From positions 1-23,899 of the forward strand of contig CAYWXK010000052.1 of assembly GCA_964462515.1 (NCBI GenBank): 23,899 bases of DNA. Reading direction: 5' to 3'. Of the stretch, positions 1 through 7,267 are shown piece after piece. A program made the translations under genes and the position numbers. Position 1 is the stretch's first letter. Every line of letters begins with the position of its first letter. The stretch comes from CAYWXK01 sp964462515. Its GTDB lineage: Bacteria; Planctomycetota; Phycisphaerae; Sedimentisphaerales; Anaerobacaceae. The notes beneath the pieces are model-generated. The model searched no databases, had not been told where the DNA came from, and worked only from the letters and a program-made list of their open reading frames with translations.

Positions 1-1051
1 CAGCCGGTGAGTATATCTTATTCAATGATGCATAAAGTGTCGTTGTCTTGCCGCAGCCGGTCGGCCCTGTAGCAAGCACAATCCCGTGTGTCTTATGCAG
101 ACATTTATTGTAACTCTCCAAGCACTGAGCGTTCATCCCCAAATCTTCAAGCCGTAACAATGATGCCGACTTGTTCATTAGTCTCAGCTCAACAGATTCG
201 CCGAACACCGTCGGGATCGTCGAGACACGAATATCAATCTTGCCGTTTTTCCCGGTAAATTCGATATGCCCATCCTGCGGCACAAACCGCTCAGCGATAT
301 TCATATTCGCCATAATCTTGACACGCGAAGTAATCGCCGCCTGAAGCCGCTTCGAGCAAGGCGTCCTTTCCACCAGCATCCCGTCAACTCTGTACTTTAT
401 CTTCACTTCCTGCTCGAACGGTTCAATATGTATATCACTTGCGCGGGCGTCGGTTGCCTCTAAAATTATCAAATTAACAAGATTGACTAAAGATGGCTCC
501 CTCGCCATTTCACTTAGCTTGGCAGGTGAGTAGTCTCCGTTTCCTATCTCTGCCTCTGCCCGCTGTTCAGCAGGAACAAGGTCGTCTAACATCCTCGAGA
601 CATCGCTGCCGTAGAACTTCCGTATTGCGTTTTCCATCTCCGCTGGGTCAGCGTAATACCGCTGAATAGATACCCCAGTTACCAACCGCAACTCCTCGAT
701 AACCTGTGGCTGAAATGGGTCTGTCATCGCCACAGCTAACCGGCCGTCTTCATACCCCAAAGGCAAAATATTGTATTTACTGACCAGCTCCGCCGGCACA
801 ACAGCAATGACCTCGCTATCCACCGAAATATCGTCCAGGTCCACTCTTTCAATCCCCGCCTGGAGCGCAAGTGCTTCATTTAACTGAGCTTGCGTTATGT
901 ATCCAAGGTCGAGCAAAATCTGGCCCAATTGCCTGTGCTCGACTTTCTGCTCCGCAAGGGCAACTTCGAGCTTCGACTCGTCTATGTAAGACCTCTCACA
1001 AAGCAGCTCACCTAACTTTTTTTTCTTATTCTTATTTCTCTGCGAGTTCAT
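1..1051 (-). CDS. gspE: Type II secretion / type IV pilus assembly ATPase GspE/PilB, C-terminus cut by window edge
   Basis: Cytoplasmic AAA-type ATPase that powers pseudopilus or pilus assembly. I read 350 codons on the minus strand from an ATG at 1049-1051; the rest lies outside the window (the family is about 550-600 residues). The N-terminal ~150 residues resemble the MshEN/GspE-N fold (KLGELLCERSYIDESKLEVA..., LGQILLDLGYIT..., VPAELVSKYNILPLG). The N2 domain follows with ASDIHIEP, YRVDGML and ERFVPQDGHIEF. The last visible residues are the Walker A box GPTGCGKTTTLYASLN. Walker B, the Asp/His boxes and the tetracysteine motif would lie beyond base 1. Upstream on the same strand is a membrane-anchored protein about 400 bp away, so co-transcription is possible but not shown. 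GspE and PilB cannot be separated from this part alone. The family is certain; the exact system is inferred. Confidence 0.95.
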   Translation of the reverse strand, partial: MNSQRNKNKKKKLGELLCERSYIDESKLEVALAEQKVEHRQLGQILLDLGYITQAQLNEALALQAGIERVDLDDISVDSEVIAVVPAELVSKYNILPLGYEDGRLAVAMTDPFQPQVIEELRLVTGVSIQRYYADPAEMENAIRKFYGSDVSRMLDDLVPAEQRAEAEIGNGDYSPAKLSEMAREPSLVNLVNLIILEATDARASDIHIEPFEQEVKIKYRVDGMLVERTPCSKRLQAAITSRVKIMANMNIAERFVPQDGHIEFTGKNGKIDIRVSTIPTVFGESVELRLMNKSASLLRLEDLGMNAQCLESYNKCLHKTHGIVLATGPTGCGKTTTLYASLNKIYSPA

Positions 1052-1449
1052 CCCTATTTTGCCACCAAAAACCAAAGATTGCTATAAACATAAGTTTTTA
1101 TTATTGCAAAACTTATAACAATAAATCTTGCAACTCAAATTAGTAATCCAATTGGCAGACCAAAAATCCTCAATCTATCAATAAAGACGCAGGACAATAC
1201 CCACCTAAAGTAAAATCCTTATAAAAATACTTGTAAAAACAATTGACATTTCTTTCACAAAAAACCCACTATTTTCCATAAAAAGGCACTTTCGGCCTAT
1301 AAAGTCTCAAACAAAAAAGCTGATAACTATCATATCAGACGCTTGAGAAAGCCGTTTTGTTACAAAAAAATGGTTTTTTAATGCGACTTCGCCCTTTTGG
1401 GCGGTTAGCTCGCCTCTCTACACGCTCGCGCCGGATTCACATTCCGTTA
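1052..1449. other. AT-rich intergenic spacer upstream of gspE
   Basis: 398 bp without a convincing gene. The half nearest gspE is very AT-rich and should hold its promoter on the minus strand, but I see no clear -35/-10 pair. Near 1390-1403 lies a short hairpin (CGCCC-TTTT-GGGCG). The string ACAAAAAAATGGTTTTTTAA at about 1361-1380 and the GCGACTTCGCCC next to it have relatives at about 2266-2340 on the other side of the neighbouring gene. Confidence 0.6.
1390..1403 (-). terminator. Weak terminator-like hairpin after the membrane-anchored helical protein
   Basis: CGCCC and GGGCG pair around a 4-nt loop, about 50 bp downstream (minus strand) of the stop at 1450. A run of seven T follows on the minus strand at 1363-1369, but only about 20 nt after the stem, which is too far for a classical intrinsic terminator. 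It could instead be part of a dispersed repeat. Confidence 0.3.
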
Positions 1450-2043
1450 CTAATCCAGACTCATCTCGGGAAGCTCGACGCGGTCGCTCCGCCGCCACTC
1501 CTCAAATCGCTGCCGACCTCGTTCCATAGCCGCTTGCCTCTCCTCATCGGACATATTCTCCCAGCGCTCTCTCATAGCGCTAAGTCTGTTCATCTCGGCC
1601 TGTCTTTGCTCCTCGGACATATTCTGCCATCTTTCCCTTGCCAGCCGGAAACCCTCTTGTAGTCTTGCTCTTTCCTCTTCGGTCAGGTTAAGGTCCGACC
1701 ACATCTGCCGCCAGTCTCCCATCCTCCCGGCCATCGAAGACCTTTCCTGTATAGGTTCACTCTTCGGCGCCTCATTACTATCTTTCGGGGCGGCCTTTTC
1801 CGGCTCTGGCTGAATCTCTTTAACCGGCTCAGTCGGCTCCTGGACGACCTCAACCAGACGCTCCGCTTCCTGTTGAGGTTTTAATTCGCTTTGCTTCGCC
1901 GCCGGTTTGTCCGGCTGTTGCTGTTCGCTCTCAGCTCGCCATTCGCGAATCTGCCTGATAACCATGCCCAGCCCAAACGCCGCAACAAGAACCACAATCG
2001 AACCTGCCGACCACACGACCAGATTTGTTTTTTTCTGTTCCAT
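1450..2043 (-). CDS. Membrane-anchored protein with charged helical C-terminal repeats (DUF3106-like)
   Basis: 197 residues if it starts at the ATG at 2041-2043, preceded by AGGTGA five bases away; a GTG at 2052 would add three residues. It has one transmembrane segment near residues 7-25 (VVWSAGSIVVLVAAFGLGMV), a Pro/Glu/Lys-rich linker to about residue 100, and a C-terminal domain of charged amphipathic helices. That domain has a repeat of about 20 residues containing ERWQNMSEEQRQAEMNRL, then ERWENMSDEERQAAMERG. This pattern resembles DUF3106-type or heavy-metal-sensor-like helical repeats, but I do not recognise a named family with confidence. The expected topology is inner-membrane anchor with the helical part outside the cytoplasm. 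It lies upstream of gspE on the same strand, which hints at a link to secretion; that is inference only. Confidence 0.75.
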   Translation of the reverse strand: MEQKKTNLVVWSAGSIVVLVAAFGLGMVIRQIREWRAESEQQQPDKPAAKQSELKPQQEAERLVEVVQEPTEPVKEIQPEPEKAAPKDSNEAPKSEPIQERSSMAGRMGDWRQMWSDLNLTEEERARLQEGFRLARERWQNMSEEQRQAEMNRLSAMRERWENMSDEERQAAMERGRQRFEEWRRSDRVELPEMSLD

Positions 2044-2091
2044 CGCCGTCACCTAAACCCGGGATTTATTACTGACCTGACATTTCTCATG

Positions 2092-2142
2092 TTAAACGCT
2101 TGGCTATGCAACCAACCCTTCCAATTCTACAATAATATTAAA
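2092..2142 (+). repeat. 51-bp imperfect direct repeat, copy 1
   Basis: Begins TTAAACGCTTGGCTATGCA and ends ACAATAATATTAAA. It aligns without gaps to 2215-2265 with 43 of 51 identical bases by my count. The similarity extends weakly upstream (CATTTCTCAT versus TATTTCCCAT). Confidence 0.8.
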
Positions 2143-2214
2143 TCCGTGTTCTCGCTATATAGTGCAGAATTGGCGGGATTTGCGACAGAAAAATATAAAC
2201 CAGTATTTCCCATA

Positions 2215-2265
2215 TTAAACGTTTGGCTATGCACCCAAGCCACCTAATTCCACAATAATATCAAA
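2215..2265 (+). repeat. 51-bp imperfect direct repeat, copy 2
   Basis: Begins TTAAACGTTTGGCTATGCA and ends ACAATAATATCAAA. It lies 123 bp after copy 1. It is followed directly by GCGACTTCGCCC, which also occurs near 1382-1393. Confidence 0.8.
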
Positions 2266-2567
2266 GCGACTTCGCCCCTTGATACGCCTCGCACAAGCAC
2301 GATGTTACTATAATTTATTACAGAAAAATGGCTTTTTAAGCAAAACTCGCTTCACAAGCTGATGTAGTCAATTACCTGCAACTCTGTGGAAAAACCATTT
2401 TCTCTAATCAACCCATTATACCTAAACTGTCTCTTTTTTGCACTCAGTATAACTTTTAGGATTTTGTCGCATCCTTCAAAAAGTCGAAAATTCCATATTC
2501 ACCTGGCACTTATAATGATAAAATACAAACTGACAAACAGCTCAGTGGGCTGAAAGAGGGTCATCAG

Positions 2568-2600
2568 CCAACCTGTTTATTTGACAGGTTGGGCTATAAT
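2568..2600 (+). promoter_or_regulatory. Operator-like palindrome next to a TATAAT box
   Basis: CCAACCTGT (2568-2576) and ACAGGTTGG (2584-2592) form a perfect 9-bp inverted repeat around a 7-nt spacer. A TATAAT hexamer follows at 2595-2600, about 58 bp before the FHA-PP2C start. No good -35 lies 17 bp upstream of the TATAAT; the TTGACA at 2581-2586 is only 8 bp away. The arrangement suits an activator or repressor site. A hairpin in RNA is an alternative. Confidence 0.4.
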
Positions 2601-2657
2601 TTTGCACCATAGAAGCCCAACAATCTGTATTTATAAAAAGATTATAAGGAATCAAAT

Positions 2658-4349
2658 ATGGGAGCAGTAACATTAACAATCTCTGGACGTTGTAAAACTT
2701 GGCGGGTCGAACCAAATCCTAAAGGCACAATCATTGGTCGCAGTCAACGCTGCGATGTGGTCATTGAAAGCAGAGACATCTCACGCGAACACGCCAGAAT
2801 CTTTCAGGACCCTTTTGGCCGGTGGATTGTCGAGGATTTAGGTAGCAGTAACGGCGTATTTATAAACGGCAAGCGAGCTGAAGCAACCTCGGTCATCGCT
2901 GGGGACCAAATAGTAATTGGTCCCTTCACCGTATCCGTAGCCCAGTCCTTCGACCAACAGATTAAACCAGACGAATCTATGCAAGCAGATACCAACATCG
3001 CAATAGATGAATTCGAAACAGAGGTTTTTTACGGGCAGACCAAGCAGGACCAGCCCCCGCCCCGTCCTTGTCCAAAATTAGTGGCGGAAATTACCGAACG
3101 CCTCTCAGAATTAACAAGTCCATCCGCATTGTATCCCGAAGTCTGCAGACACCTCGCCCGAACGCCAAAAACAGTTGCGGTGGTTCTTCGGGTGCCCAAG
3201 AAAACCGAACCATTACCTAAGTCTCCGGTCATCCTTGCCTGCCATTTCGGCGACAGCCCGGATGATACTGCAGCACAAGCTGCAGCCGGCTATTACCCAT
3301 CGCGTTTGGCCTTTCGTATCTCACACCACGTCATTGAAAAGGTCCGCTTCACCGCAAACGCCGTGATGGCTAAAAGCATTTATTCCTCCGACTTGGAAAT
3401 AACTTCAACCATCGTTGATGAGCACAGCCCAAGAGCCGTAATCTGCGCGCCGCTCGGCAATGTTACCGAGCCGGTCGATTTGCTTTACCTCGACATCCCG
3501 CTTAATGACACCAGCAAAACTACACCAGAAGAAACCTTCGAATTTGTGCGGACCGTTGCGAGAGAAACAATTCTGGCACGAAACCGACTAACCCTGATGC
3601 AGGCTAAAGCCGAAAAAAGCATCCTCGACCACGAACTATCATTGGCACAGCAGATTCATTCCAGATTGGCCCCAACCATACCACAGGATTTGCCTGCGGT
3701 TGAACTCGCACTGCACTATAAACCCGTTATGTGGGCAGGGGGCGACTACTGCGACGTTTGGTTACTTAAAGATAACCGTTTGGCAATGGCCATCGGACAC
3801 GTCAATGATAAGGGTCTGCCGGCAGCCATCGCTATTTCGAGTCTCAAGACAATCCTGCGAACCATAATTTCTTTCTACAGCGACCCAGCCGACATTATCA
3901 AGCACGTCAATACGCATTTAATTCAAAGTCTGCCTCAGCCAACCTCCGCAACCTTGTTCCTGGGTTTGTTTGACTCATCAAATGGGAGCTTTCAATATGC
4001 CAACGCCGGCCATTCCCAGCCTTTTATCATCCGTCCGCAATCAACGCCGATGCTTCTTGGTCAGCCGGATAGCCCTGCGTTAGGCACCGCTGGTAGTGTA
4101 TTCCGCACAAAGGTCGAGACACTCCAGCCTGCGACCCAACTGATTGTCTTTACCGACGGCATTACAAAAATAAAGTCACCTTCCGGCGAAGAGTTCGGCC
4201 TAAAACGCCTGGCAAATCTGCTTAAAAACACCGGAGCTTCTCCAGCCAAACGCACAATAGAATTAATTGCACAAGCCATAAACGATTTCCGCCAGACGCT
4301 GGCTCAGCAAGATGACCTTACTGTTCTTATCTTGATAAATCGTAAATAA
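2658..4349 (+). CDS. FHA domain-GAF-like-PP2C/SpoIIE serine phosphatase
   Basis: 563-residue cytoplasmic regulator. An AAGGA ribosome site lies 7 bp before the ATG. Residues ~22-95 form an FHA domain, which binds phosphothreonine peptides (GRSQRCDVVI, SREHARI, LGSSNGVFING). Residues ~140-310 look like a GAF-type sensor. A short helix (LDHELSLAQQIHSRLAPTIP, 323-342) is the linker seen before RsbU/SpoIIE-type phosphatase domains. The PP2C domain runs ~345-563 with GGDYCD (361-366), TDG (499-501) and QQDDLTVL (551-557). The usual metal-binding GD(V) motif reads IGHVNDKGLPAA (379-390): His381 stands where Asp is normal. This may lower or change activity. The neighbour is a Ser/Thr kinase in the same direction, so the pair probably acts on a shared phosphoprotein pathway. 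Phosphatase family is sure; substrate unknown. Confidence 0.92.
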   Translation: MGAVTLTISGRCKTWRVEPNPKGTIIGRSQRCDVVIESRDISREHARIFQDPFGRWIVEDLGSSNGVFINGKRAEATSVIAGDQIVIGPFTVSVAQSFDQQIKPDESMQADTNIAIDEFETEVFYGQTKQDQPPPRPCPKLVAEITERLSELTSPSALYPEVCRHLARTPKTVAVVLRVPKKTEPLPKSPVILACHFGDSPDDTAAQAAAGYYPSRLAFRISHHVIEKVRFTANAVMAKSIYSSDLEITSTIVDEHSPRAVICAPLGNVTEPVDLLYLDIPLNDTSKTTPEETFEFVRTVARETILARNRLTLMQAKAEKSILDHELSLAQQIHSRLAPTIPQDLPAVELALHYKPVMWAGGDYCDVWLLKDNRLAMAIGHVNDKGLPAAIAISSLKTILRTIISFYSDPADIIKHVNTHLIQSLPQPTSATLFLGLFDSSNGSFQYANAGHSQPFIIRPQSTPMLLGQPDSPALGTAGSVFRTKVETLQPATQLIVFTDGITKIKSPSGEEFGLKRLANLLKNTGASPAKRTIELIAQAINDFRQTLAQQDDLTVLILINRK

Positions 4350-4395
4350 AAGCACAAGCAGGATATAACGTTAAAGCCCACGCACATCAGCTTAG

Positions 4396-4412
4396 ACAAA
4401 AAGGCTTTTTGT
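4396..4412. repeat. Short perfect palindrome in the phosphatase-kinase gap
   Basis: ACAAAAAG-G-CTTTTTGT reads as a perfect inverted repeat 14 bp before the kinase start. It lacks a GC stem, so it is not a typical terminator. It could be a binding site or chance. Confidence 0.35.
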
Positions 4413-4425
4413 AGGGTACGGAAGT

Positions 4426-6168
4426 ATGAACGTTTGTCCAAGTCAGCAACTTGTTGACCGCTACATAGCCGGCACCTGCTCCGCCGATGAGCAGCAAACA
4501 GTAGAAACCCATCTGACTATGTGCGGAACCTGCCGCCACCGCGTAGAATCCGCCCGCTCAAATATAAAGGACTCTGAACAAGCCCCAATAAACCAGGACG
4601 ATTACCCCACCGAATCTATAGCACAATTTCCCTCTACCAAAGACGCCTTTCCTAAAATTCTTGAATCACTGATTGAAGGCTATCAGATTATAGAGGAATT
4701 GCCGCGGGGCGGCCAGGCAGCAGTCTATAAGGCAATTCACACAGCCACCAAAACAACCGTAGCAATCAAGGTCTTGCTGCCTACCCTGCTGGCTTCAGAG
4801 AGAGCTCGTTTCTATTTCGAGAGAGAAGCCGAGCTTATCGCAAGCCTCGAACATCCAAACATAATCAGCATTCGCGACAGCGGTATCATTCACGGCCAAT
4901 ACTACTTTGTAATGCAATTTATCGAGGGCCAGCCGCTCAACCGACACGCCCGCACCGAGAAACTATCCTTCCGCGAACGAATTGAGCTTTTCAAAAAAAT
5001 CTGTTCAGCCGTCACTTACGCCCACCAGCAGGGAATCATCCACCGCGACCTCAAGTTTGCCAACATCCTCGTGGACAAACGCGGCGAGCCGCACATACTC
5101 GATTTTGGCCTGGCAAAGGCAATCGGACTGAGCGAACGCGATAAAGACAAAGCCGTTGTCACTATGACAGGCCAGTGGGCCGGCTCACTTTCCACTATGT
5201 CCCCCGAACAGGCAGCAGGCCGGCCCAATCTAATTGATGTGCGAACCGATGTGTATTCCCTGGGCGTCATACTTTACTTCCTCCTGACCGGCCAGTATCC
5301 CTACGATGTTACCGGCTCAACGTTAGAGGTGCTGCAAAATATCCAGAAGGCCGAACCAACCAGACCTCGCCAAATCAACCGCAAGTTCGACCCCGATGTT
5401 GAAGCCATTTTACTGGCCGCATTAGCTAAAGACCCTGCCCAGCGATACCAATCCGCCGCCGACCTGCTCAGTGACATCGAAAACTGGCTGCAAGGCCGTC
5501 CCATCCGCGTCCGGTCCATCAGCACTATGTATCTGCTGAGCAAAATTATCACCCGCCACCGTTACACCAGCACAGTCGTTGCGCTATTGGTGCTAATTGT
5601 CCTTGGTTTCTCACTTGTGGCTTTCGATTTGTCCATCACCGCAAAAAAAGCCCAGAAGGAATCGGAAACTATCGCCAACGATTTGACCATAGAAGCAAAG
5701 GAAACCCACGCTTCATTTCGACGGATGACATCACTGTGCTTCACTTATATTCTACAGGCATGGCGCGACGGACGGAGCAAAGATGCATACACTATGAAGG
5801 GCTATTTAAATGATGGCTCGAAAGAACAAAAAGCCGCCTCTTTTCTGCTTCACCCCGCGCCATTGGCTAAGAAGGAAACCGATTTTGTCAAAGCTCTTTC
5901 AGGAAGATATGTATGGTTTGCTGATTTTATTGTCGCTGAACATTACCTTAAGGATGGAAACCGCCAGAAGGCTCTCGAAGCTTATCAGCGTAGTTACCAG
6001 GCCATAGAACAATTGTCGCAAAGCAGCCTATCGGCTGGTGACCGTTTACTAATGGACCAGGTCAGGGCCCGGCTTTACGAACTAAATGCTGCCGACAAAC
6101 CATCAGAAATCCCGTTAGGGATGCCTAACGGCAAACTTGACAAATCGGAGAGTGAAAATATACAATAA
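4426..6168 (+). CDS. Transmembrane Ser/Thr protein kinase with N-terminal anti-sigma-type zinc finger
   Basis: 580 residues. It begins with a putative zinc finger of the anti-sigma type (HLTMCGTC, His29, Cys33, Cys36; Cys4 may assist). The eukaryote-like kinase domain (~86-355) has the glycine loop RGGQAAVYKA (94-103), Lys115 in VAIKVL, the catalytic HRDLKFANIL (206-215), DFG (226-228) and SPEQ (259-262); all key residues are present. One transmembrane helix follows (~383-402). The C-terminal ~180 residues are helical, with a possible TPR-like stretch (LKDGNRQKALEAYQRSYQAI). This suggests a cytoplasmic kinase anchored in the inner membrane with a sensor region outside. The ATG is preceded by GGAAG at short spacing. 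It lies 76 bp after the FHA-PP2C gene and probably shares its transcript. Known Planctomycete kinases carry similar zinc-finger heads; the substrate is unknown. Confidence 0.93.
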   Translation: MNVCPSQQLVDRYIAGTCSADEQQTVETHLTMCGTCRHRVESARSNIKDSEQAPINQDDYPTESIAQFPSTKDAFPKILESLIEGYQIIEELPRGGQAAVYKAIHTATKTTVAIKVLLPTLLASERARFYFEREAELIASLEHPNIISIRDSGIIHGQYYFVMQFIEGQPLNRHARTEKLSFRERIELFKKICSAVTYAHQQGIIHRDLKFANILVDKRGEPHILDFGLAKAIGLSERDKDKAVVTMTGQWAGSLSTMSPEQAAGRPNLIDVRTDVYSLGVILYFLLTGQYPYDVTGSTLEVLQNIQKAEPTRPRQINRKFDPDVEAILLAALAKDPAQRYQSAADLLSDIENWLQGRPIRVRSISTMYLLSKIITRHRYTSTVVALLVLIVLGFSLVAFDLSITAKKAQKESETIANDLTIEAKETHASFRRMTSLCFTYILQAWRDGRSKDAYTMKGYLNDGSKEQKAASFLLHPAPLAKKETDFVKALSGRYVWFADFIVAEHYLKDGNRQKALEAYQRSYQAIEQLSQSSLSAGDRLLMDQVRARLYELNAADKPSEIPLGMPNGKLDKSESENIQ

Positions 6169-6217
6169 TGATGTTGACCATAGAAACTAAAACGATAGTG
6201 AACCTGGATTCAAAAAT

Positions 6218-6997
6218 TTGAAATCTGAAATTAGAAATCAGCGCGGTTTCACCCTAATCGAACTGCTTGTCGTCATAGCGGTTATAGTTTTACTATTGGC
6301 AATTCTTTTGCCGACCTTACGAAAGGCCAAAGAGCTTGCCAAACGCACCACTTGCTCGACCAATCTAAAACAACTCGCCGTCGCCTGGAATCTGTTCCTC
6401 GACGATAATGACGGCTGCTTCTACTACGGAACCAATGCTAACCTTAACTATGGCGGATGGAAGGGAATGCAGGATTGGGATCCTCGGCCACTCAACAGTT
6501 ACCTGAACCTCGCAGCAGATTTGCAAACCGAAAGCGAAGCAAAAGTTTTTCACTGCCCCTCCGATAGAGGCGGAGTCCCCGGCCGTCCCCTGACAGAAAA
6601 GGCTTTTTCCCATTTTGGAACCAGTTACAATACTAACATATTCCTAATCGGTCAGGATGGCTGTGATCCCTTCAATGATAAAACCAAACCTCTCGATGAA
6701 GAAATCGACAAACGCTTGAGGGGCGGCGTCCAGCGCAGCCGGGTGGGCAATCACTCTCGTGTGTTGCTCATTGGCGATTATGGCTGGGTCAATCAATGGC
6801 GGCTGGATGTTAACATTGCCAAGCAACGGAAAGAACAGGCAGAATGGCACGGAAAAACAGATTGCCATAATCTCGCTTTCCTTGACACCCACACCCAGTT
6901 CCTCAACATCCAGAAGGGCTACTATGTAGCCGACCAATACGCCGTTCTGCCATTTCCAGAACTATATCCACTTGCCCTGCAGGTTCAAGGCCCGTAG
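6218..6997 (+). CDS. Type II secretion pseudopilin-like protein (prepilin N-terminal cleavage/methylation domain)
   Basis: 259 residues from a TTG start; no ATG or GTG lies in frame between the upstream TAA (6188-6190) and the prepilin motif. The leader MKSEIRNQRG is followed by FTLIELLVVIAVIVLLLAIL: prepilin peptidase should cut after Gly10, and Glu at +5 is present. The rest is an exported globular domain with the motifs common to Planctomycete pseudopilin families (STNLKQLAVAWNLF, VFHCPSDRGG, HNLAFLDTHTQFLN). No good Shine-Dalgarno is visible. The DNA from about 6211 to 6240 is a degenerate tandem repeat (TTTGAAATCTGAAATTAGAAATCA region), so the start codon and leader are drawn from repeat DNA. 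It probably assembles with the secretion machinery represented by gspE. Exact role, major or minor pseudopilin, cannot be told. Confidence 0.88.
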   Translation: MKSEIRNQRGFTLIELLVVIAVIVLLLAILLPTLRKAKELAKRTTCSTNLKQLAVAWNLFLDDNDGCFYYGTNANLNYGGWKGMQDWDPRPLNSYLNLAADLQTESEAKVFHCPSDRGGVPGRPLTEKAFSHFGTSYNTNIFLIGQDGCDPFNDKTKPLDEEIDKRLRGGVQRSRVGNHSRVLLIGDYGWVNQWRLDVNIAKQRKEQAEWHGKTDCHNLAFLDTHTQFLNIQKGYYVADQYAVLPFPELYPLALQVQGP

Positions 6998-7041
6998 CAC
7001 ACTAAGCGACTAAAATTCACAACAAAATCTATAAGTGCGGA

Positions 7042-7062
7042 ATCAGCAAAAAATTTGCTGAT
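7042..7062. terminator. Inverted repeat after the pseudopilin gene
   Basis: ATCAGCAAA and TTTGCTGAT form a perfect 9-bp stem around AAA, 45 bp after the pseudopilin stop. There is no T-run directly after it, so it is either a weak terminator or a protein site. Confidence 0.4.
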
Positions 7063-7100
7063 GAGCAAGAATTTAGTGGATTTTATCCCGGCAAATGCTG

Positions 7101-7249
7101 TATAATAATCTAAAATAGCGGAAAATATATTGGAGGTAGCTGTCACGTTGCAAGAAAAACGACAGTGAGCTTGTCGTCTGCCAGACCTGTAATGTAGGGA
7201 CAAAGGCGATTATCTTTACTGGTCTTTCACAGCTTGTCTGCGGTGACAA
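7101..7249 (+). promoter_or_regulatory. Promoter and structured 5' leader of the giant LamG gene
   Basis: A TATAAT box lies at 7101-7106 with no good -35. The following leader can fold into several stems: CTGTC/GACAG with an extra GTT/AAC (7140-7165), TTGTC (7171-7175) with GACAA (7199-7203) enclosing GTCT-GCC-AGAC and CCT/AGG, and TTGTC (7234-7238) with GACAA (7245-7249) nested in CTTTCA (7224-7229)/TGAAAG (7251-7256). The last stem reaches into the ribosome-binding region. TTGTC/GACAA occurs twice, so alternative pairings are possible. It matches no riboswitch class I can name. Confidence 0.4.
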
Positions 7250-7267
7250 ATGAAAGGACAGGGTAAA

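Larger units (their letters stand above)
2044..2657. other. Divergent intergenic region between the helical membrane protein and the FHA-PP2C gene
   Basis: 614 bp between divergent genes. I see no convincing coding sequence. It holds a pair of 51-bp imperfect direct repeats (2092-2142, 2215-2265), a second set of short motifs shared with 1361-1395, two TATAAT boxes (2511-2516, 2595-2600) and a strong palindrome at 2568-2592. It should contain the promoters for both flanking genes. Confidence 0.6.

Noticed and set aside
2581..2600. TTGACA...TATAAT as a normal promoter
   Set aside because: The spacing is only 8 bases, too short for sigma-70.
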